From an uncultured Lachnospiraceae bacterium (GTDB lineage: Bacteria; Bacillota; Clostridia; Lachnospirales; Lachnospiraceae): a stretch of DNA of 64,000 nucleotides. Position 1 is the stretch's first letter. The number at the start of each line of letters is the position of its first letter. Of this stretch, positions 53,701 to 62,219 are shown piece after piece. The notes under the pieces are model-generated. The model was not told where the DNA came from. It was given only the letters and a program-made list of their open reading frames with translations, and made no database searches. A program made the translations under genes and the position numbers. Location of the stretch: positions 1 to 64,000 of the forward strand of contig CALWSF010000009.1 in assembly GCA_944384125.1 (NCBI GenBank), in the 5' to 3' direction.

Positions 53701-54208
53701 CCGTATACTCCTGAAAAGCGCTGTAAAGCACCAGCAAATCTGAAAGCTTCTGCCTGAGAAGAGGACTGGATTCACCCGTTAACAGCTCTGAGAGACGCTC
53801 CTTTGTGATGCCGTACTGAAAAAATTCGGAGAGCATTGATTTAAGCTCTCCGATAAAACCAGCCTTACCCAGATGCCCCCCGAAAAGACTCAGCTGCTCA
53901 CGCACCTGAGAAGCAACCCGGCGGAGCACCATGGATTTTCCCATATCATCCAGAACAGCCAGACTCTCTACTGACAGCTCCTCAAACACACGATATGCCA
54001 GACGCTCAAAACTGACAATATCAATATTCATCACTCCATGGCAGGGATGCAGCTCCACAATCTCTTTCTGTGTCTGCATGGTAAACTGCTCCGGTACAAT
54101 TGCAAAAAAATGTCCTTCCGGTTCCTCCATTGACTGGCGGATCAGATCTGTGTAAAGCCTTCTGGTCTTTCCCGAACCGGCCCCTCCCATGATAAACTGC
54201 AGTGACAT
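50666..54208 (-). CDS. addB: ATP-dependent helicase/deoxyribonuclease subunit AddB
   Basis: This 1180-residue subunit recognises Chi and carries the second nuclease. The N-terminus has LQFIMGGAGSGKTRRLY. The C-terminal nuclease domain has IIDYKTGKTKFDL, and four Cys for the stabilising Fe-S cluster are seen: one in AACAYAHFL (near 787) and three in CDYCPYHSVCGF (near 1112-1122). The start is the third Met of the open frame (MSLQF), seven bases after GGAGG. It is preceded by the DUF1292 gene on the same strand. Confidence 0.95.
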   Translation of the reverse strand: MSLQFIMGGAGSGKTRRLYTDLIRQSMEEPEGHFFAIVPEQFTMQTQKEIVELHPCHGVMNIDIVSFERLAYRVFEELSVESLAVLDDMGKSMVLRRVASQVREQLSLFGGHLGKAGFIGELKSMLSEFFQYGITKERLSELLTGESSPLLRQKLSDLLVLYSAFQEYTENRMTVKEEILGLLCRVLPESELIKGSVVTLDGYTGFTPVQYRLLEILLSCCRSVTVTIMIDPRDNPYRESGEQQLFYMSRHTVCSLIDRAARAGTGRGRDILLEEKPFWRFRESPELQFVESELFRYSTKTYVSQEEEQLLLFQAPGSLEEVRFICGEINRLVKQDGLRYRDIAVVTGDLETYGREIVRRFRESGLPFFIDYKKNILGNPLVELIRSALDVFDSGFSYESVFRYLKTGLVLPLSDREADKCSVKPDEEQRELLFEAENYVIALGIRSFRRWNTEWDKTYRGAELVNLERLNWFREEVLRPLIPLREVFSGRQVSVSERTKALVHFLEQLEAEKKLGVYEEYFTASGQEEFAKEYSQVYGLVMEMFDRITALLGDEKVSRKEYAEILDAGFAEIRVGMIPAVVDRIVVGDITRSRLSDVRVLFFAGVNDGVVPAVSGRGGILSEAERRKLKEQRVELAPTAREEGFLQRLFLYRTLTRPSDRLYITCAAASPDGKAMRPSMLIGQLLKLFPGKRLKTIKEEELARWSPSLGMARVLEGLREYREQRTDGEFLTLYRYFMHSEKYRREMLRLTEAAFRVYDEKGIGKRAAKELYGSVLSGSVTRMELYAACAYAHFLTYGLELSERPVFELAPSDIGNLFHAAIDAYFRRMKEEGRSFRSIEDEERERLVAECVADVTENYGNTIMKSSSRNEYLEKKVCRITDRTIWALTEQLRKGDFEPSGFEVSFSASDQLYAMHIPLSGEESVRLRGRIDRIDLCEDGDLMYLKIIDYKTGKTKFDLTDIYYGIQLQLVVYMDAAIEKTKREYPDKRVVPAGLFYYHIEDPMVEAHHGDSDEKTREDILRELRMNGLANSDRQALGHLDFRLAPGEKTADSDVVPAVLKNDEIVERRSSAAGEERFRVLGSYVRRKLSVMGREILDGNIAAEPYKTGKQTACDYCPYHSVCGFDLKTDGYRYRRFERLQPEDIWDRMEKVCENLQEKEKGKEESKDGGKLDPGSESGN

Positions 54209-54335
54209 ATGCATTCCTCCATTATAAAAACAGAGGAGGCTGCACACCACCGGCAGACGGCCGTTTTAATCCGCCGTCTCCTGCGCGCATCCCCCTCCCG
54301 TATTCCAAGTCCGATTTCCTGACATACGGCCGGCA

Positions 54336-54674
54336 TCAGTCTTCCAGCTCATCCTCGCCTACCAGCTCATCATACTCCTGCTCGTCCAGAAACTCGTCAA
54401 AAGCGTCAGCGACAATCTCGTACTCCTCATCATCCTCAATGTTCTCCAGATTAGGCTGTCCATTCTCATCCTCCGTGTACCGGTACAGATATACCTCGCC
54501 CTCCTCTGTCTCCTCATCTTCCATGGGCAAAAGAGCTATATACTCTTTGTCTCCCGCCGGAAAAATCGTCAGAACAACGCACTCCAGCTCTCTGCCGTCG
54601 TCCAGCGTCAGCGTCACTGTCATCTCATCGCCGTCATCCATTTCTTCCTGGGCCATTTTTCTTTTATCTGCCAT
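54336..54674 (-). CDS. DUF1292 family acidic protein
   Basis: This 112-residue, strongly acidic protein (about a third Asp/Glu) has the DUF1292 core: a basic/polar start, then TVTLTLDDGRELECVVLTIFPAGDKEYIALLPM and VYLYRY. The family is widespread in Firmicutes and has no established function. The ATG follows AGAGAGG. It is likely cotranscribed with addB, 127 bases downstream. Confidence 0.85.
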   Translation of the reverse strand: MADKRKMAQEEMDDGDEMTVTLTLDDGRELECVVLTIFPAGDKEYIALLPMEDEETEEGEVYLYRYTEDENGQPNLENIEDDEEYEIVADAFDEFLDEQEYDELVGEDELED

Positions 54675-54783
54675 CTTATACCTCTCTTCTCCGCCGCATA
54701 TCAGTATGCAGCTTTATCCCCGGGAAAATGTCCGCCTCTCTGGCAATGCCTGACAACCGGATACACTTCCCATATTTCTTTCT

Positions 54784-54812
54784 ACTTTACCAAAGGCCGG
54801 TAAGAAAATCAA
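54784..54812 (-). promoter_or_regulatory. Weak candidate promoter for DUF1292-addB-addA
   Basis: Minus-strand TTGATT (54807-54812), 17-base spacer and TAAAGT (54784-54789) in the 167-base gap before the DUF1292 gene. The match is moderate and readthrough from upstream genes is equally possible. Confidence 0.3.
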
Positions 54813-54841
54813 GAATAATCTGTATTCTCTCCCTCCCGGTT

Positions 54842-55441
54842 TCAGGAGCCTTTTTCCTCCTCAGATTTTTCCTGTTTTTCATCCGGATTTTTTCCCCTTG
54901 ATATGTCCGTCTGAGACGGAGCACTGTAAACGACACAGCCGGCAGAAAGCCGGGAAATTTTCCTGTTGAGACGGATCGTCTGAACCGCCTCACGATCAAA
55001 CAGAAGATATATGCAGAATACAGCCTCCGCAAATTCCAGATACGCTGCGGCCGTCAGAGCAAAAAGAAGCGGGAACGGAAGCCACACTCCCAGGCTAAGA
55101 AGCGCCGCTCCTCCTGTTATAATGCTGTACGCCCTGGCACACAGCATGGCAATTGCAGGAAACCGCCCGCTGCGAAGCATAATGCCATACCACACATATA
55201 CCACAAATGGACTGATAAGCATCATAATGCCCTGCATCAGGGAAAATCCGCAGATAACACACATTCCTGCAAAAAATATTCCGTACAGCAGCCGAACCCC
55301 TGTCAGTGTCTGCGCTATGACGGAAATTTTTTCATTTGTCTCCGTATAGCCCGGATTTTTCCGCTTTATTTCCTCTCTGATCTTTTCAGAAACCAGAAAC
55401 AGGGCCGCCTTCTCAATCCGTCTTTTTTTCCCAGAAATCAT
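54842..55441 (-). CDS. Membrane protein of unknown function
   Basis: This 199-residue protein has a basic N-terminus (SGKKRRIEK), four hydrophobic helices (roughly 45-70, 72-90, 98-118 and 120-145), and a charged C-terminal tail ending in KQEKSEEEKGS. No family motif is recognised. The start is an ATG preceded by AAGGAG at a long spacing of 12 bases, so expression may be low. It lies 45 bases after the cobalamin adenosyltransferase gene. Confidence 0.65.
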   Translation of the reverse strand: MISGKKRRIEKAALFLVSEKIREEIKRKNPGYTETNEKISVIAQTLTGVRLLYGIFFAGMCVICGFSLMQGIMMLISPFVVYVWYGIMLRSGRFPAIAMLCARAYSIITGGAALLSLGVWLPFPLLFALTAAAYLEFAEAVFCIYLLFDREAVQTIRLNRKISRLSAGCVVYSAPSQTDISRGKNPDEKQEKSEEEKGS

Positions 55442-55486
55442 TCCGTATATTTTCTCCTTTTTACACACAAATATTCCATTGCCCTG

Positions 55487-56047
55487 TCAGTACTCGATTC
55501 CCTTCCGGGCCATTATCCCACTGTCAAACGGATGAACTCTTTTCTGAAATTCCGTGACATATCCGGCTCTCTCCAAAAGCTCTGAAGCCGGTTCCCTTCC
55601 AGTGGCCACTATCTCCAGATTCTGCGGGCGGGAATCGATAAATTCCAGCACAGGCTTCAGAGGAAGAAGCCCTGTATTTACTGCTGCACACAGCTCATCC
55701 AAAACCAGGAGAACATTGCAGTCCGACTTATCCGCCCCATCCGCTTTGGGGCATGAACACGCCTCCGCCGCCAGACGGCACGCAGACTCAAACTGCTCCC
55801 TGCATTTTCGGGACGCCTCAGCTTTCTGCTCCCCGGTCATCTGCCAGGTAAACCCGAAACTCTTCCCGCAGGGAATAACCGTAATCTCCTTCAGCTGCTT
55901 CAAAGCAGCTATCTCCCCTGACTCATCATTTTTTAAAAACCGGACTATAACGGCTCTCCCGCCGGTCCCGGCCATACGCACAGCCAGTCCCAGGGCTGCT
56001 GTTGTCTTTCCCTTTCCGTCCCCACAGTAAACATGCAGATATCCCAT
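55487..56047 (-). CDS. Corrinoid adenosyltransferase (CobA/CobO/BtuR family)
   Basis: This 186-residue enzyme transfers the adenosyl group of ATP to reduced cobalamin, forming coenzyme B12. It has the family P-loop GDGKGKTTAALGLAVRMAG (about 9-27), LVLDELCAAVNTGLL and VATGREP. The C-terminal HPFDSGIMARKGIEY is the usual family ending. An inserted Cys-rich stretch (CSCPKADGADKSDC) in mid-protein is unusual. No cobalamin synthesis genes are nearby, so it likely serves salvage for B12-dependent enzymes elsewhere. It follows the helicase gene by 15 bases. Confidence 0.92.
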   Translation of the reverse strand: MGYLHVYCGDGKGKTTAALGLAVRMAGTGGRAVIVRFLKNDESGEIAALKQLKEITVIPCGKSFGFTWQMTGEQKAEASRKCREQFESACRLAAEACSCPKADGADKSDCNVLLVLDELCAAVNTGLLPLKPVLEFIDSRPQNLEIVATGREPASELLERAGYVTEFQKRVHPFDSGIMARKGIEY

Positions 56048-56062
56048 TGTCCCTCCTCAGCT

Positions 56063-57931
56063 TTATCCGACATTACCGGCAATCCCTCTGTTTTTTTTCG
56101 GCAGCGGATCGGCCTGATATTCTGCCACGAACCGTGACACCTCTGTCTTTCTGTTATAGCGCTCCTCAGAAGCGCAGACATGAAGCCGCTTTTTAGCCCT
56201 GGTCATCGCCACATAGAAAAGGCGTCTCTCCTCTTCAATGTCATCATCCAGAAGAGCACGGCTGTGCGGAACAACGCCTTCACAAGCATCCAGAATATAC
56301 ACAACATCAAACTCCAGTCCCTTTGCACCATGCATGGTGGCCAGAGTGACAGCTCCCGCCTCACTTTTCTGCCTCATTGCCTGACGGCGAAGCTCCTGCC
56401 CGTACGCCTCGATGTGGGCGAACCATTCTTTAAAGCTTTTATGAGCCGCCGCACTCTCCTTCAGCTGATCCGCAAGCTCCATAAGATCCTCCGGACGAAT
56501 ATGTCTCGATGCCGCATACTCCTGCAGATAACCATCATATCCCATACCCTGGCGGATATAATTGACTGCGGCAAGAGGCGACATTCTTCCGATTGCGCGC
56601 AGATCGCCTTCCAGACTTTCTATCCGCTCCGCAATCCAGTCTTTATCTCTGTAGAAAGCTTTCATTTCTTCAAAAGACACATTCTCCCCGCGCATGGAAT
56701 CCCGGCCTATGTATCTTTTCGGTCTGTTTATTACTGTCAGAATATCCGATCGTTTCCGGCTTCCCATTGCAATCCGTATATACGTAAGAATATCCCGGGA
56801 AATCCAGTGTTCATAAAGGTTCGGCACCGTATCCCGGGTACTGAAAGGCACATTGTATTCCATAAGCTTTGTCATAAGAAAACGGGGATCGGAATTGGTG
56901 CGGTACAGAACTGCTATCTCTTCCGGTTTAACTCCCGCCTGAAGATAAAGCTGTATCTCCCGGACAATGGCTTCATTTTCTCCGGCCGTGTTTTTCCAGA
57001 TCCGGGTAACAACCTCTCTTCCATGGCTGCCCGCTGTTTTTATATTTTTTACAAAACGCTTTTTATTATGACTGATAAGCCTCAGGGCGGCCGAGGCAAT
57101 TTCCTCCGTACAGCGGTAATTAATATCCAGAAGGACCCTTTTTGCCTTCGGATAATCCCGCTCAAAGCCAAGCATGATCTCCGGTTTTGCGCCCCGGAAC
57201 CGGTAAACGGACTGATCATCGTCTCCCACTATGAACAGATTATCCTCAGGCTTCGCCATCATGCGTATTATCTCATACTGCAGACGGTTGATATCCTGAA
57301 ACTCATCAATCAGAATGTATCGATAACGCCTCTGCCATGCAGAAAGAATATCTTTTCTCGCCTGAAACAGCTCAAGGCAGAGCACCATCATGTCATCAAA
57401 ATCAATCAGTCCCGCCCTTTTCATTCCTTCCTCATATCCCTGGTACAGACGGCGGAACACTGCGTCCGGACAGTTTTTTGAATAGTAGTGGCACAGATCA
57501 ATACGTTCCCCTTTAACCGTACTGATCTCACTCAGAACAGCGGATATAAATTCATTTTCATCCTCCGGCTCCATTCCCTCAGAAGCCGCCAGTTCCCGGA
57601 TAAACTGCGCCTGCCGCTCCTCTGTGACAATATTCTTTGCGCTGTATTGATAGGCAAGCTTCAGGATACGAAAAAAAACGGCATGAAACGTCCCGAATGA
57701 AACCCGGGACGCCGTGCCGCAAAGTGCCTCATACCGTTCCTTCATCTCTGTTGCAGCCGCCCTGGTAAAGGTTATGACCAGAATATCTGCCGGATCAATA
57801 CGGCAGCTTTCCGTCAGATAACGCACTCTGTGCGTAATGACTGTCGTCTTTCCCGAACCGGGACCGGCCAGCACAAGCATCGGGCCGTCCCGGTGGCAGA
57901 TCGCCTTTTTCTGAGCATTGCTGAATCCCAT
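56063..57931 (-). CDS. UvrD/PcrA/Rep-type superfamily 1 DNA helicase
   Basis: This 622-residue helicase has all SF1A motifs: GPGSGKTTVITHRV (motif I), TFTRAAATEM (Ia), LIDEFQDIN (II), VGDDDQSVYRFRGA (III), the INYRC region (IV), TMHGAKGLEFDVVYI (V) and YVAMTRAKKRLHV (VI). It is shorter than PcrA (about 740) and lacks the basic C-terminal RNA polymerase-binding region, so it is probably a PcrA paralogue. The start is the ATG after AGGAG. It follows gltX by ten bases. Confidence 0.9.
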   Translation of the reverse strand: MGFSNAQKKAICHRDGPMLVLAGPGSGKTTVITHRVRYLTESCRIDPADILVITFTRAAATEMKERYEALCGTASRVSFGTFHAVFFRILKLAYQYSAKNIVTEERQAQFIRELAASEGMEPEDENEFISAVLSEISTVKGERIDLCHYYSKNCPDAVFRRLYQGYEEGMKRAGLIDFDDMMVLCLELFQARKDILSAWQRRYRYILIDEFQDINRLQYEIIRMMAKPEDNLFIVGDDDQSVYRFRGAKPEIMLGFERDYPKAKRVLLDINYRCTEEIASAALRLISHNKKRFVKNIKTAGSHGREVVTRIWKNTAGENEAIVREIQLYLQAGVKPEEIAVLYRTNSDPRFLMTKLMEYNVPFSTRDTVPNLYEHWISRDILTYIRIAMGSRKRSDILTVINRPKRYIGRDSMRGENVSFEEMKAFYRDKDWIAERIESLEGDLRAIGRMSPLAAVNYIRQGMGYDGYLQEYAASRHIRPEDLMELADQLKESAAAHKSFKEWFAHIEAYGQELRRQAMRQKSEAGAVTLATMHGAKGLEFDVVYILDACEGVVPHSRALLDDDIEEERRLFYVAMTRAKKRLHVCASEERYNRKTEVSRFVAEYQADPLPKKNRGIAGNVG

Positions 57932-57941
57932 CAATCTCCTC

Positions 57942-59402
57942 TCAGCCGCACAGGCCGTCTAACAGCTCTATTCCCCGGCGGATTCTGCGCAGTGACTCCT
58001 CTTTGCCCAGAACCTCCATAATCTCCGTGGCTCCCGCCGGCGTCATCTGACGCCCGGAAACAGCCGTCCGGATAGGCCACATAACAAATCCCGTCTTTAC
58101 ACCCTTCTCTGACACATAGGCTGAAAGGGCCTCATAAAGACTGTCATTTGAAAAGTCCTCCTGTGCTTCCAGAATCGGCAGTACATCCGACAGAGTTTCC
58201 CGGGATGACTCCAGTGTTGTTTTCATCTTCTTGTGCACATACATCTGAGGATCGTACTCCGGCAGCTCCTCAAAAAAGTCTATATGCTGCTCAATATCAG
58301 GAAATACCTCTATACGGGTCTTTACCATGGCCGCAATCTTTTTAAGATCCAGATCCTTTTTGATTACCTTCCGAAGATAGGGCTCAGCCATCTCATAGAA
58401 CTTATCCGGATCCATGGCCTTCAGATATTCGCCGTTCATCCATCTTAACTTGACCATATCAAAAACTGCCGGAGACTTGCTGATACTGCGGTAGTCAAAA
58501 GCCTTTACCAGCTCGTCCAGCGTAAAGATTTCCTGATTTCCCTCCGGAGACCATCCCAAAAGAGCCACAAAATTTACAACAGCCTCCGAAACGAATCCCT
58601 GATCAATAAGATCCTGGTAAGAGGAGTGGCCGCTTCTTTTACTCAGCTTCTTATGCTCCTCATTTGTAATGGTGGGACAATGGACATAGACCGGCACCTC
58701 CCAGCCAAATGCCTCATAAAGCCGGTTATATTTCGGCGACGATGAGAGATACTCGTTTCCTCTGACTACATGGGTAATCTGCTGCAGGTGATCGTCCACC
58801 ACATTTGCAAAATTGTAGGTCGGGAACCCGTCCGATTTGATCAGAATCATATCATCCAGCTCGGAATTATCCACCGAAATGTCGCCGTATATCTCATCGT
58901 GGAAGGTGGTCTTTCCCTCCGTAGGATTGTTCTGACGGATAACAAACGGTTTCCCGGCCTTCAGATTCGCCTCCACTTCCTCCTTGGAAAGATGCAGACA
59001 ATGCTTGTCATATGTCATAATCTCCTCGCCGTTTACCGTCTTTTTAAGACTGTTGAGCCTCTCCTGATCACAGAAACAGTAATATGCCTCTCCCTTTTCA
59101 ACCAGCTTTTTGGCATAGTCCATATAAATTCCGGCTTTCTGGCGCTCGCTCTGAATATAGGGACCTACCGGGCCTCCGATATCCGGGCCTTCATCATGCT
59201 TAAGTCCTGTATCGCGAAGCGTATCATAAATAATTTCTGTTGCTCCCTCCACAAAGCGCTCCTGATCCGTATCTTCAATCCGGAGAAGAAAATCTCCTCC
59301 CTCATGCTTTGCAATCAGATAGGCGTAAAGTGCTGTTCTTAAATTTCCAACGTGCATCTTTCCGGTAGGGCTGGGGGCATATCTTGTTCTGATTTTTACC
59401 AT
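57942..59402 (-). CDS. gltX: Glutamyl-tRNA synthetase
   Basis: This 486-residue class I synthetase charges tRNA-Glu. The HIGH motif reads [11 protein letters not shown] (about 9-19) and the KMSKS motif reads KLSKRSG (near 252). [10 protein letters not shown] and the C-terminal anticodon-binding helices are present. The start is the ATG after AGGAGA; a GTG three codons upstream overlaps that site. A short ORF with a good ribosome site overlaps this start out of frame. No T-box is visible upstream. Confidence 0.96.
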   Translation of the reverse strand: MVKIRTRYAPSPTGKMHVGNLRTALYAYLIAKHEGGDFLLRIEDTDQERFVEGATEIIYDTLRDTGLKHDEGPDIGGPVGPYIQSERQKAGIYMDYAKKLVEKGEAYYCFCDQERLNSLKKTVNGEEIMTYDKHCLHLSKEEVEANLKAGKPFVIRQNNPTEGKTTFHDEIYGDISVDNSELDDMILIKSDGFPTYNFANVVDDHLQQITHVVRGNEYLSSSPKYNRLYEAFGWEVPVYVHCPTITNEEHKKLSKRSGHSSYQDLIDQGFVSEAVVNFVALLGWSPEGNQEIFTLDELVKAFDYRSISKSPAVFDMVKLRWMNGEYLKAMDPDKFYEMAEPYLRKVIKKDLDLKKIAAMVKTRIEVFPDIEQHIDFFEELPEYDPQMYVHKKMKTTLESSRETLSDVLPILEAQEDFSNDSLYEALSAYVSEKGVKTGFVMWPIRTAVSGRQMTPAGATEIMEVLGKEESLRRIRRGIELLDGLCG

Positions 59403-59466
59403 TTTTATCACTCTCCTGAACTTTTACTCTTTTTTCATATTCATTAAAAAACTTATATAAATCCAT
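59302..59466 (-). other. Possible 54-codon upstream ORF overlapping the gltX start
   Basis: An ATG at 59466 preceded by CAGGAG opens a 54-residue frame (beginning [18 protein letters not shown]) that crosses the gltX start in another frame and ends at 59302. It could be a translational regulator of gltX or chance. The peptide has no recognised relatives. Confidence 0.25.
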
Positions 59467-59495
59467 TTTCTCCTGTTTTATACGGGAACTTACTT

Positions 59496-60848
59496 TTACC
59501 CCATATCAAGAAAATAACAGGCTGTCTGAAAATAAATCATCAGACTGCAGGCATCTACTATCGTGCTGATCATGGGGGAAGCCATAATCGCCGGATCCAG
59601 ATGGATTACCTTTGCTGCAATAGGCAGAGCACAGCCTATTGTCTTTGCGATTATAACCGTAAAAAAGATACTCACGACAACAGTAAGGCAGATAATTTCC
59701 TGACCGGGATACTGAATTATAAGGCGCACATAATTGACAACAGCCAGACAGAGACCGCACACCAGACCGACTCTGAGCTCCTTCCAGAGAACCCGGAGTA
59801 TGTCTGAGGGCTGTACCTCGCCGACAGCCATGCCGCGGATAACCATGGTACTGGCCTGGCTTCCTGAATTTCCCCCCGTACCCATCAGCATGGGCATAAA
59901 TGTAACCAGCAGCGGGATAACAGAAAAAGCCGCCTCATACCTCGCCAGAATGCCGCCCGTAACCATACTGCTGAGCATAAGGACCATAAGCCACGGAACA
60001 CGGTTTCTGGCCAGCTGAAACACACTGGTCTTCAGATAGGGCTTTTCACTTGGAAGAACGGCGGCCATCTTTTCAAAATCCTCCGTCGCCTCCTGCTCCA
60101 TGACATCCATTACATCATCAACCGTGATAATTCCCACCAGACGGTTTTCTTTGTCTACAACCGGCAGACTCAGAAGATTATAATCATTAAAGGTCTCTAC
60201 CACCTTCTCCTGATCCTCCGTCGTGTAAGCTTTAATGACATTCGTATCCATAATATCATTAAGAACCGTGTCATAGGAATTCATCAGAAGATCCTTAACT
60301 GTTACCACGCCTTCCAGCCGGCGTGTATCATCCATCACATAGCATGTATAGATCGTTTCCTTATCCACACCGTACTTACGGATATAGGCAAACGCCGCCT
60401 CAACCGTCATGTTTTTTTTGAGCCCCACATACTCGGCCGTCATCACGCTTCCCGCGCTGTTCTCCGGATAATTCAGGAACTGATTGATAAGCTGCCTCGT
60501 ATCCGGACTGGAATTTCGAAGAACCCTCTTTACAATCGATGCCGGAAGTTCCTCCAGCATATCAACCGCATCATCCACAAACAGATCGTCAATAATGCTT
60601 CGCAGCTCATAGTCTGTTATGCTTGTGATGATGTGCTGCTGCCACTCCACCGGCAGACATGCAAAAACCTCTGTGGCCAGCTCCTTCGGAAGCATGCGGA
60701 ATACAACAACCGTCTTTTCAGAATCCAGTTCCTCCATAAAAGAAGCAATATCCACTTCATTCATTTCCACCAGAATCGCCTTAAGATCCCGGTATCTCTT
60801 GTCAGCGGCAAGGCTGATAAGCTCCTCCGCCTTTTCTTCCTCCAACAT
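59496..60848 (-). CDS. mgtE: Magnesium transporter MgtE
   Basis: This 450-residue protein is a Mg2+ channel gated by cytoplasmic Mg2+. In order are the N-terminal helical MgtE domain (about 1-125), two CBS domains (about 130-255), a plug helix and five transmembrane helices. The pore segment reads MPMLMGTGGNSGSQASTMVIRG. Length matches Thermus MgtE. The gene is preceded by a long structured leader with terminator-like helices, and no terminator was found between it and gltX. The ATG follows GGAGGAAAG. Confidence 0.95.
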   Translation of the reverse strand: MLEEEKAEELISLAADKRYRDLKAILVEMNEVDIASFMEELDSEKTVVVFRMLPKELATEVFACLPVEWQQHIITSITDYELRSIIDDLFVDDAVDMLEELPASIVKRVLRNSSPDTRQLINQFLNYPENSAGSVMTAEYVGLKKNMTVEAAFAYIRKYGVDKETIYTCYVMDDTRRLEGVVTVKDLLMNSYDTVLNDIMDTNVIKAYTTEDQEKVVETFNDYNLLSLPVVDKENRLVGIITVDDVMDVMEQEATEDFEKMAAVLPSEKPYLKTSVFQLARNRVPWLMVLMLSSMVTGGILARYEAAFSVIPLLVTFMPMLMGTGGNSGSQASTMVIRGMAVGEVQPSDILRVLWKELRVGLVCGLCLAVVNYVRLIIQYPGQEIICLTVVVSIFFTVIIAKTIGCALPIAAKVIHLDPAIMASPMISTIVDACSLMIYFQTACYFLDMG

Positions 60849-61118
60849 ACCCTTTCCTCCAAAATCCGTCAGTTCTCATTCCCATATACCATTTTGGAAC
60901 AGAAAAGGCAGCCTGAAAACGGCAGTGCACACCGGGGAAACTCAAAGCGCACACTGCCTCCGGTTCCGGATGGCTGCCGTCTGATTCCGCTTTGTTACTT
61001 CGTCCTTCCACCTGTGCTCACTCCCTTCCCGCCCGGGCCCCACAGGGGGCATACAGGGCTTGTCGCACAGCACTCCGGAGCCGAAATGCCCCGGTGTCAC
61101 TGTGCGACACTTCTCGCT
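60849..61118 (-). ncRNA. Structured mgtE leader RNA, candidate riboswitch of unrecognised class
   Basis: This 270-base leader folds into several stems by eye. A 10-bp stem (61100-61109 with 61061-61070) holds an inner CCGGGGC/GCUCCGG stem with a G-U pair that fits the minus-strand RNA. Next comes a GCCCC-CUGU-GGGGC hairpin. At the 3' end, ACGGCAG (about 60974-60980) can pair with CUGCCGU before a U run. Alternatively GGCAGUG pairs with CACUGCC (60952-60958 with 60921-60927), while GGCAGCC (60972-60978) pairs with GGCUGCC (60907-60913) before UUUUCU. These choices exclude one another, as in attenuators. It does not show the M-box consensus. Confidence 0.55.
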
Positions 61119-61124
61119 TTTCTC

Positions 61125-61153
61125 ATTATAATAATTAGACAAAAAAATAGCAA
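61125..61153 (-). promoter_or_regulatory. Promoter of mgtE and its leader
   Basis: Minus-strand TTGCTA (61148-61153), 17-base spacer and perfect TATAAT (61125-61130) place the start near 61118, directly before the first large stem. Confidence 0.65.
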
Positions 61154-61163
61154 TGTTTTTTCT

Positions 61164-62219
61164 TTAAAACATCAGGTAATACCACGGCAGGAAAAGATAT
61201 CTGATAATCCCGAGGACGGGAACAAATACGGAAAGATCCGCAAACACCGGGCAGGCTGCCAGGCTTCCCAGTATGAAAAAAGGAATAGTTCCGGCCACTG
61301 CCAGGGGATTTTTCAGAACCGCAAGCAGCGCAAAAGAAAAAATAACTGTCATGCACCCGTAAGCAGCCAGCAGGGTTACCTCCGTAAAAATCCCCCTCTG
61401 TCCTCCCGAAACCATGAGGCTTATTCCCGCTGACAGGATTCCCAGGAAGACAAAAGCTGAAATCTCCGCCAGCTGAAGCTGACGACGCCGTCCGGTACCC
61501 ACAGCGGCAAACAGCCCCCTTTTTTCATCCTCGCCCGCCACAACGGCAGCCGCCAGTCCCATCACAAAAATCAGAACAGCTCCTATCCCTCTTGCGGGAA
61601 AAACAGCCATAATAGCATTTTCTTTCAGTATCCCACCATTTACTGTCTCATATTCAAAGGAAAATGTGCTTCCGTCAGAAAGATACCCGTTATACAACGG
61701 CTCCAGTTCTCTCCACACCTCATCCTCTTCCGACAATATACGAAGCTCCTCAAATGCCGCCCCGGTCCGGGCATACTCTTCCAGAAGCAGGCGGCCATAC
61801 ACCTCAAATATTCCGGCAAATACCACCTCCGAGGAAAGTTCCGCCGTCACAGTAGCCGGAGACACTGCCAGACGCACTGAACGCCTGTAATCTTCCGCCT
61901 CCAGACGCTCCTTAAAATCCTCCGGGAAAATATAACCGCACTCGGCTCTCCCTGCAGCCACATCTTCCCTGAGGCTTTCCTCAGATTCAGCCGTATAAAA
62001 ATAAAAGGCATTTTCCCCCTTCATAAGTGTCTCGGCTACTGCATTATTAAATTCATTTTCCCCTGTGAACAGGGCAATGGAAATCTTTCCGTCATCCTGA
62101 TGTTCCGCCTGACGAAACGCTCCTGTTCCCAGAGGAAGAAGCAGTAAAAGCAGAAGAATAAATGGTTTTTTTACCGCTCGCTTGCAGGAAAAGAAAAACA
62201 GCCGGAAAAAAATCTTCAT
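61164..62219 (-). CDS. ABC-2-type transporter permease subunit
   Basis: This 351-residue membrane protein has an N-terminal helix (about 18-35), an extracytoplasmic domain of about 180 residues, and five to six helices from about 215 on. This is the layout of ABC-2 permeases of the YhaP/DrrB or NatB kind (KISIALFTGENEFNNAVAETLM, then AVFPARGIGAVLIFVMGLAAAVVAGEDEKRGLFAA). It forms a pair with the similar permease encoded immediately upstream; stop and start share a TAATG. No ATPase gene is seen in the window. Cargo is unknown. Confidence 0.78.
   Translation of the reverse strand: MKIFFRLFFFSCKRAVKKPFILLLLLLLPLGTGAFRQAEHQDDGKISIALFTGENEFNNAVAETLMKGENAFYFYTAESEESLREDVAAGRAECGYIFPEDFKERLEAEDYRRSVRLAVSPATVTAELSSEVVFAGIFEVYGRLLLEEYARTGAAFEELRILSEEDEVWRELEPLYNGYLSDGSTFSFEYETVNGGILKENAIMAVFPARGIGAVLIFVMGLAAAVVAGEDEKRGLFAAVGTGRRRQLQLAEISAFVFLGILSAGISLMVSGGQRGIFTEVTLLAAYGCMTVIFSFALLAVLKNPLAVAGTIPFFILGSLAACPVFADLSVFVPVLGIIRYLFLPWYYLMF

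Noticed and set aside
57942..59495. T-box riboswitch before gltX
   Set aside because: The gap between mgtE and gltX is under 100 bases and contains no T-box consensus (GGGUGGNACCGCG) and no specifier stem.
60849..61118. M-box, RNase P RNA, SRP RNA or tmRNA in the mgtE leader
   Set aside because: The M-box opening sequence, the RNase P GAGGAAAGUCC block, the SRP GGUCCGGAAGGAAGCAGCC apical motif and tmRNA ends were looked for on both strands and not found.
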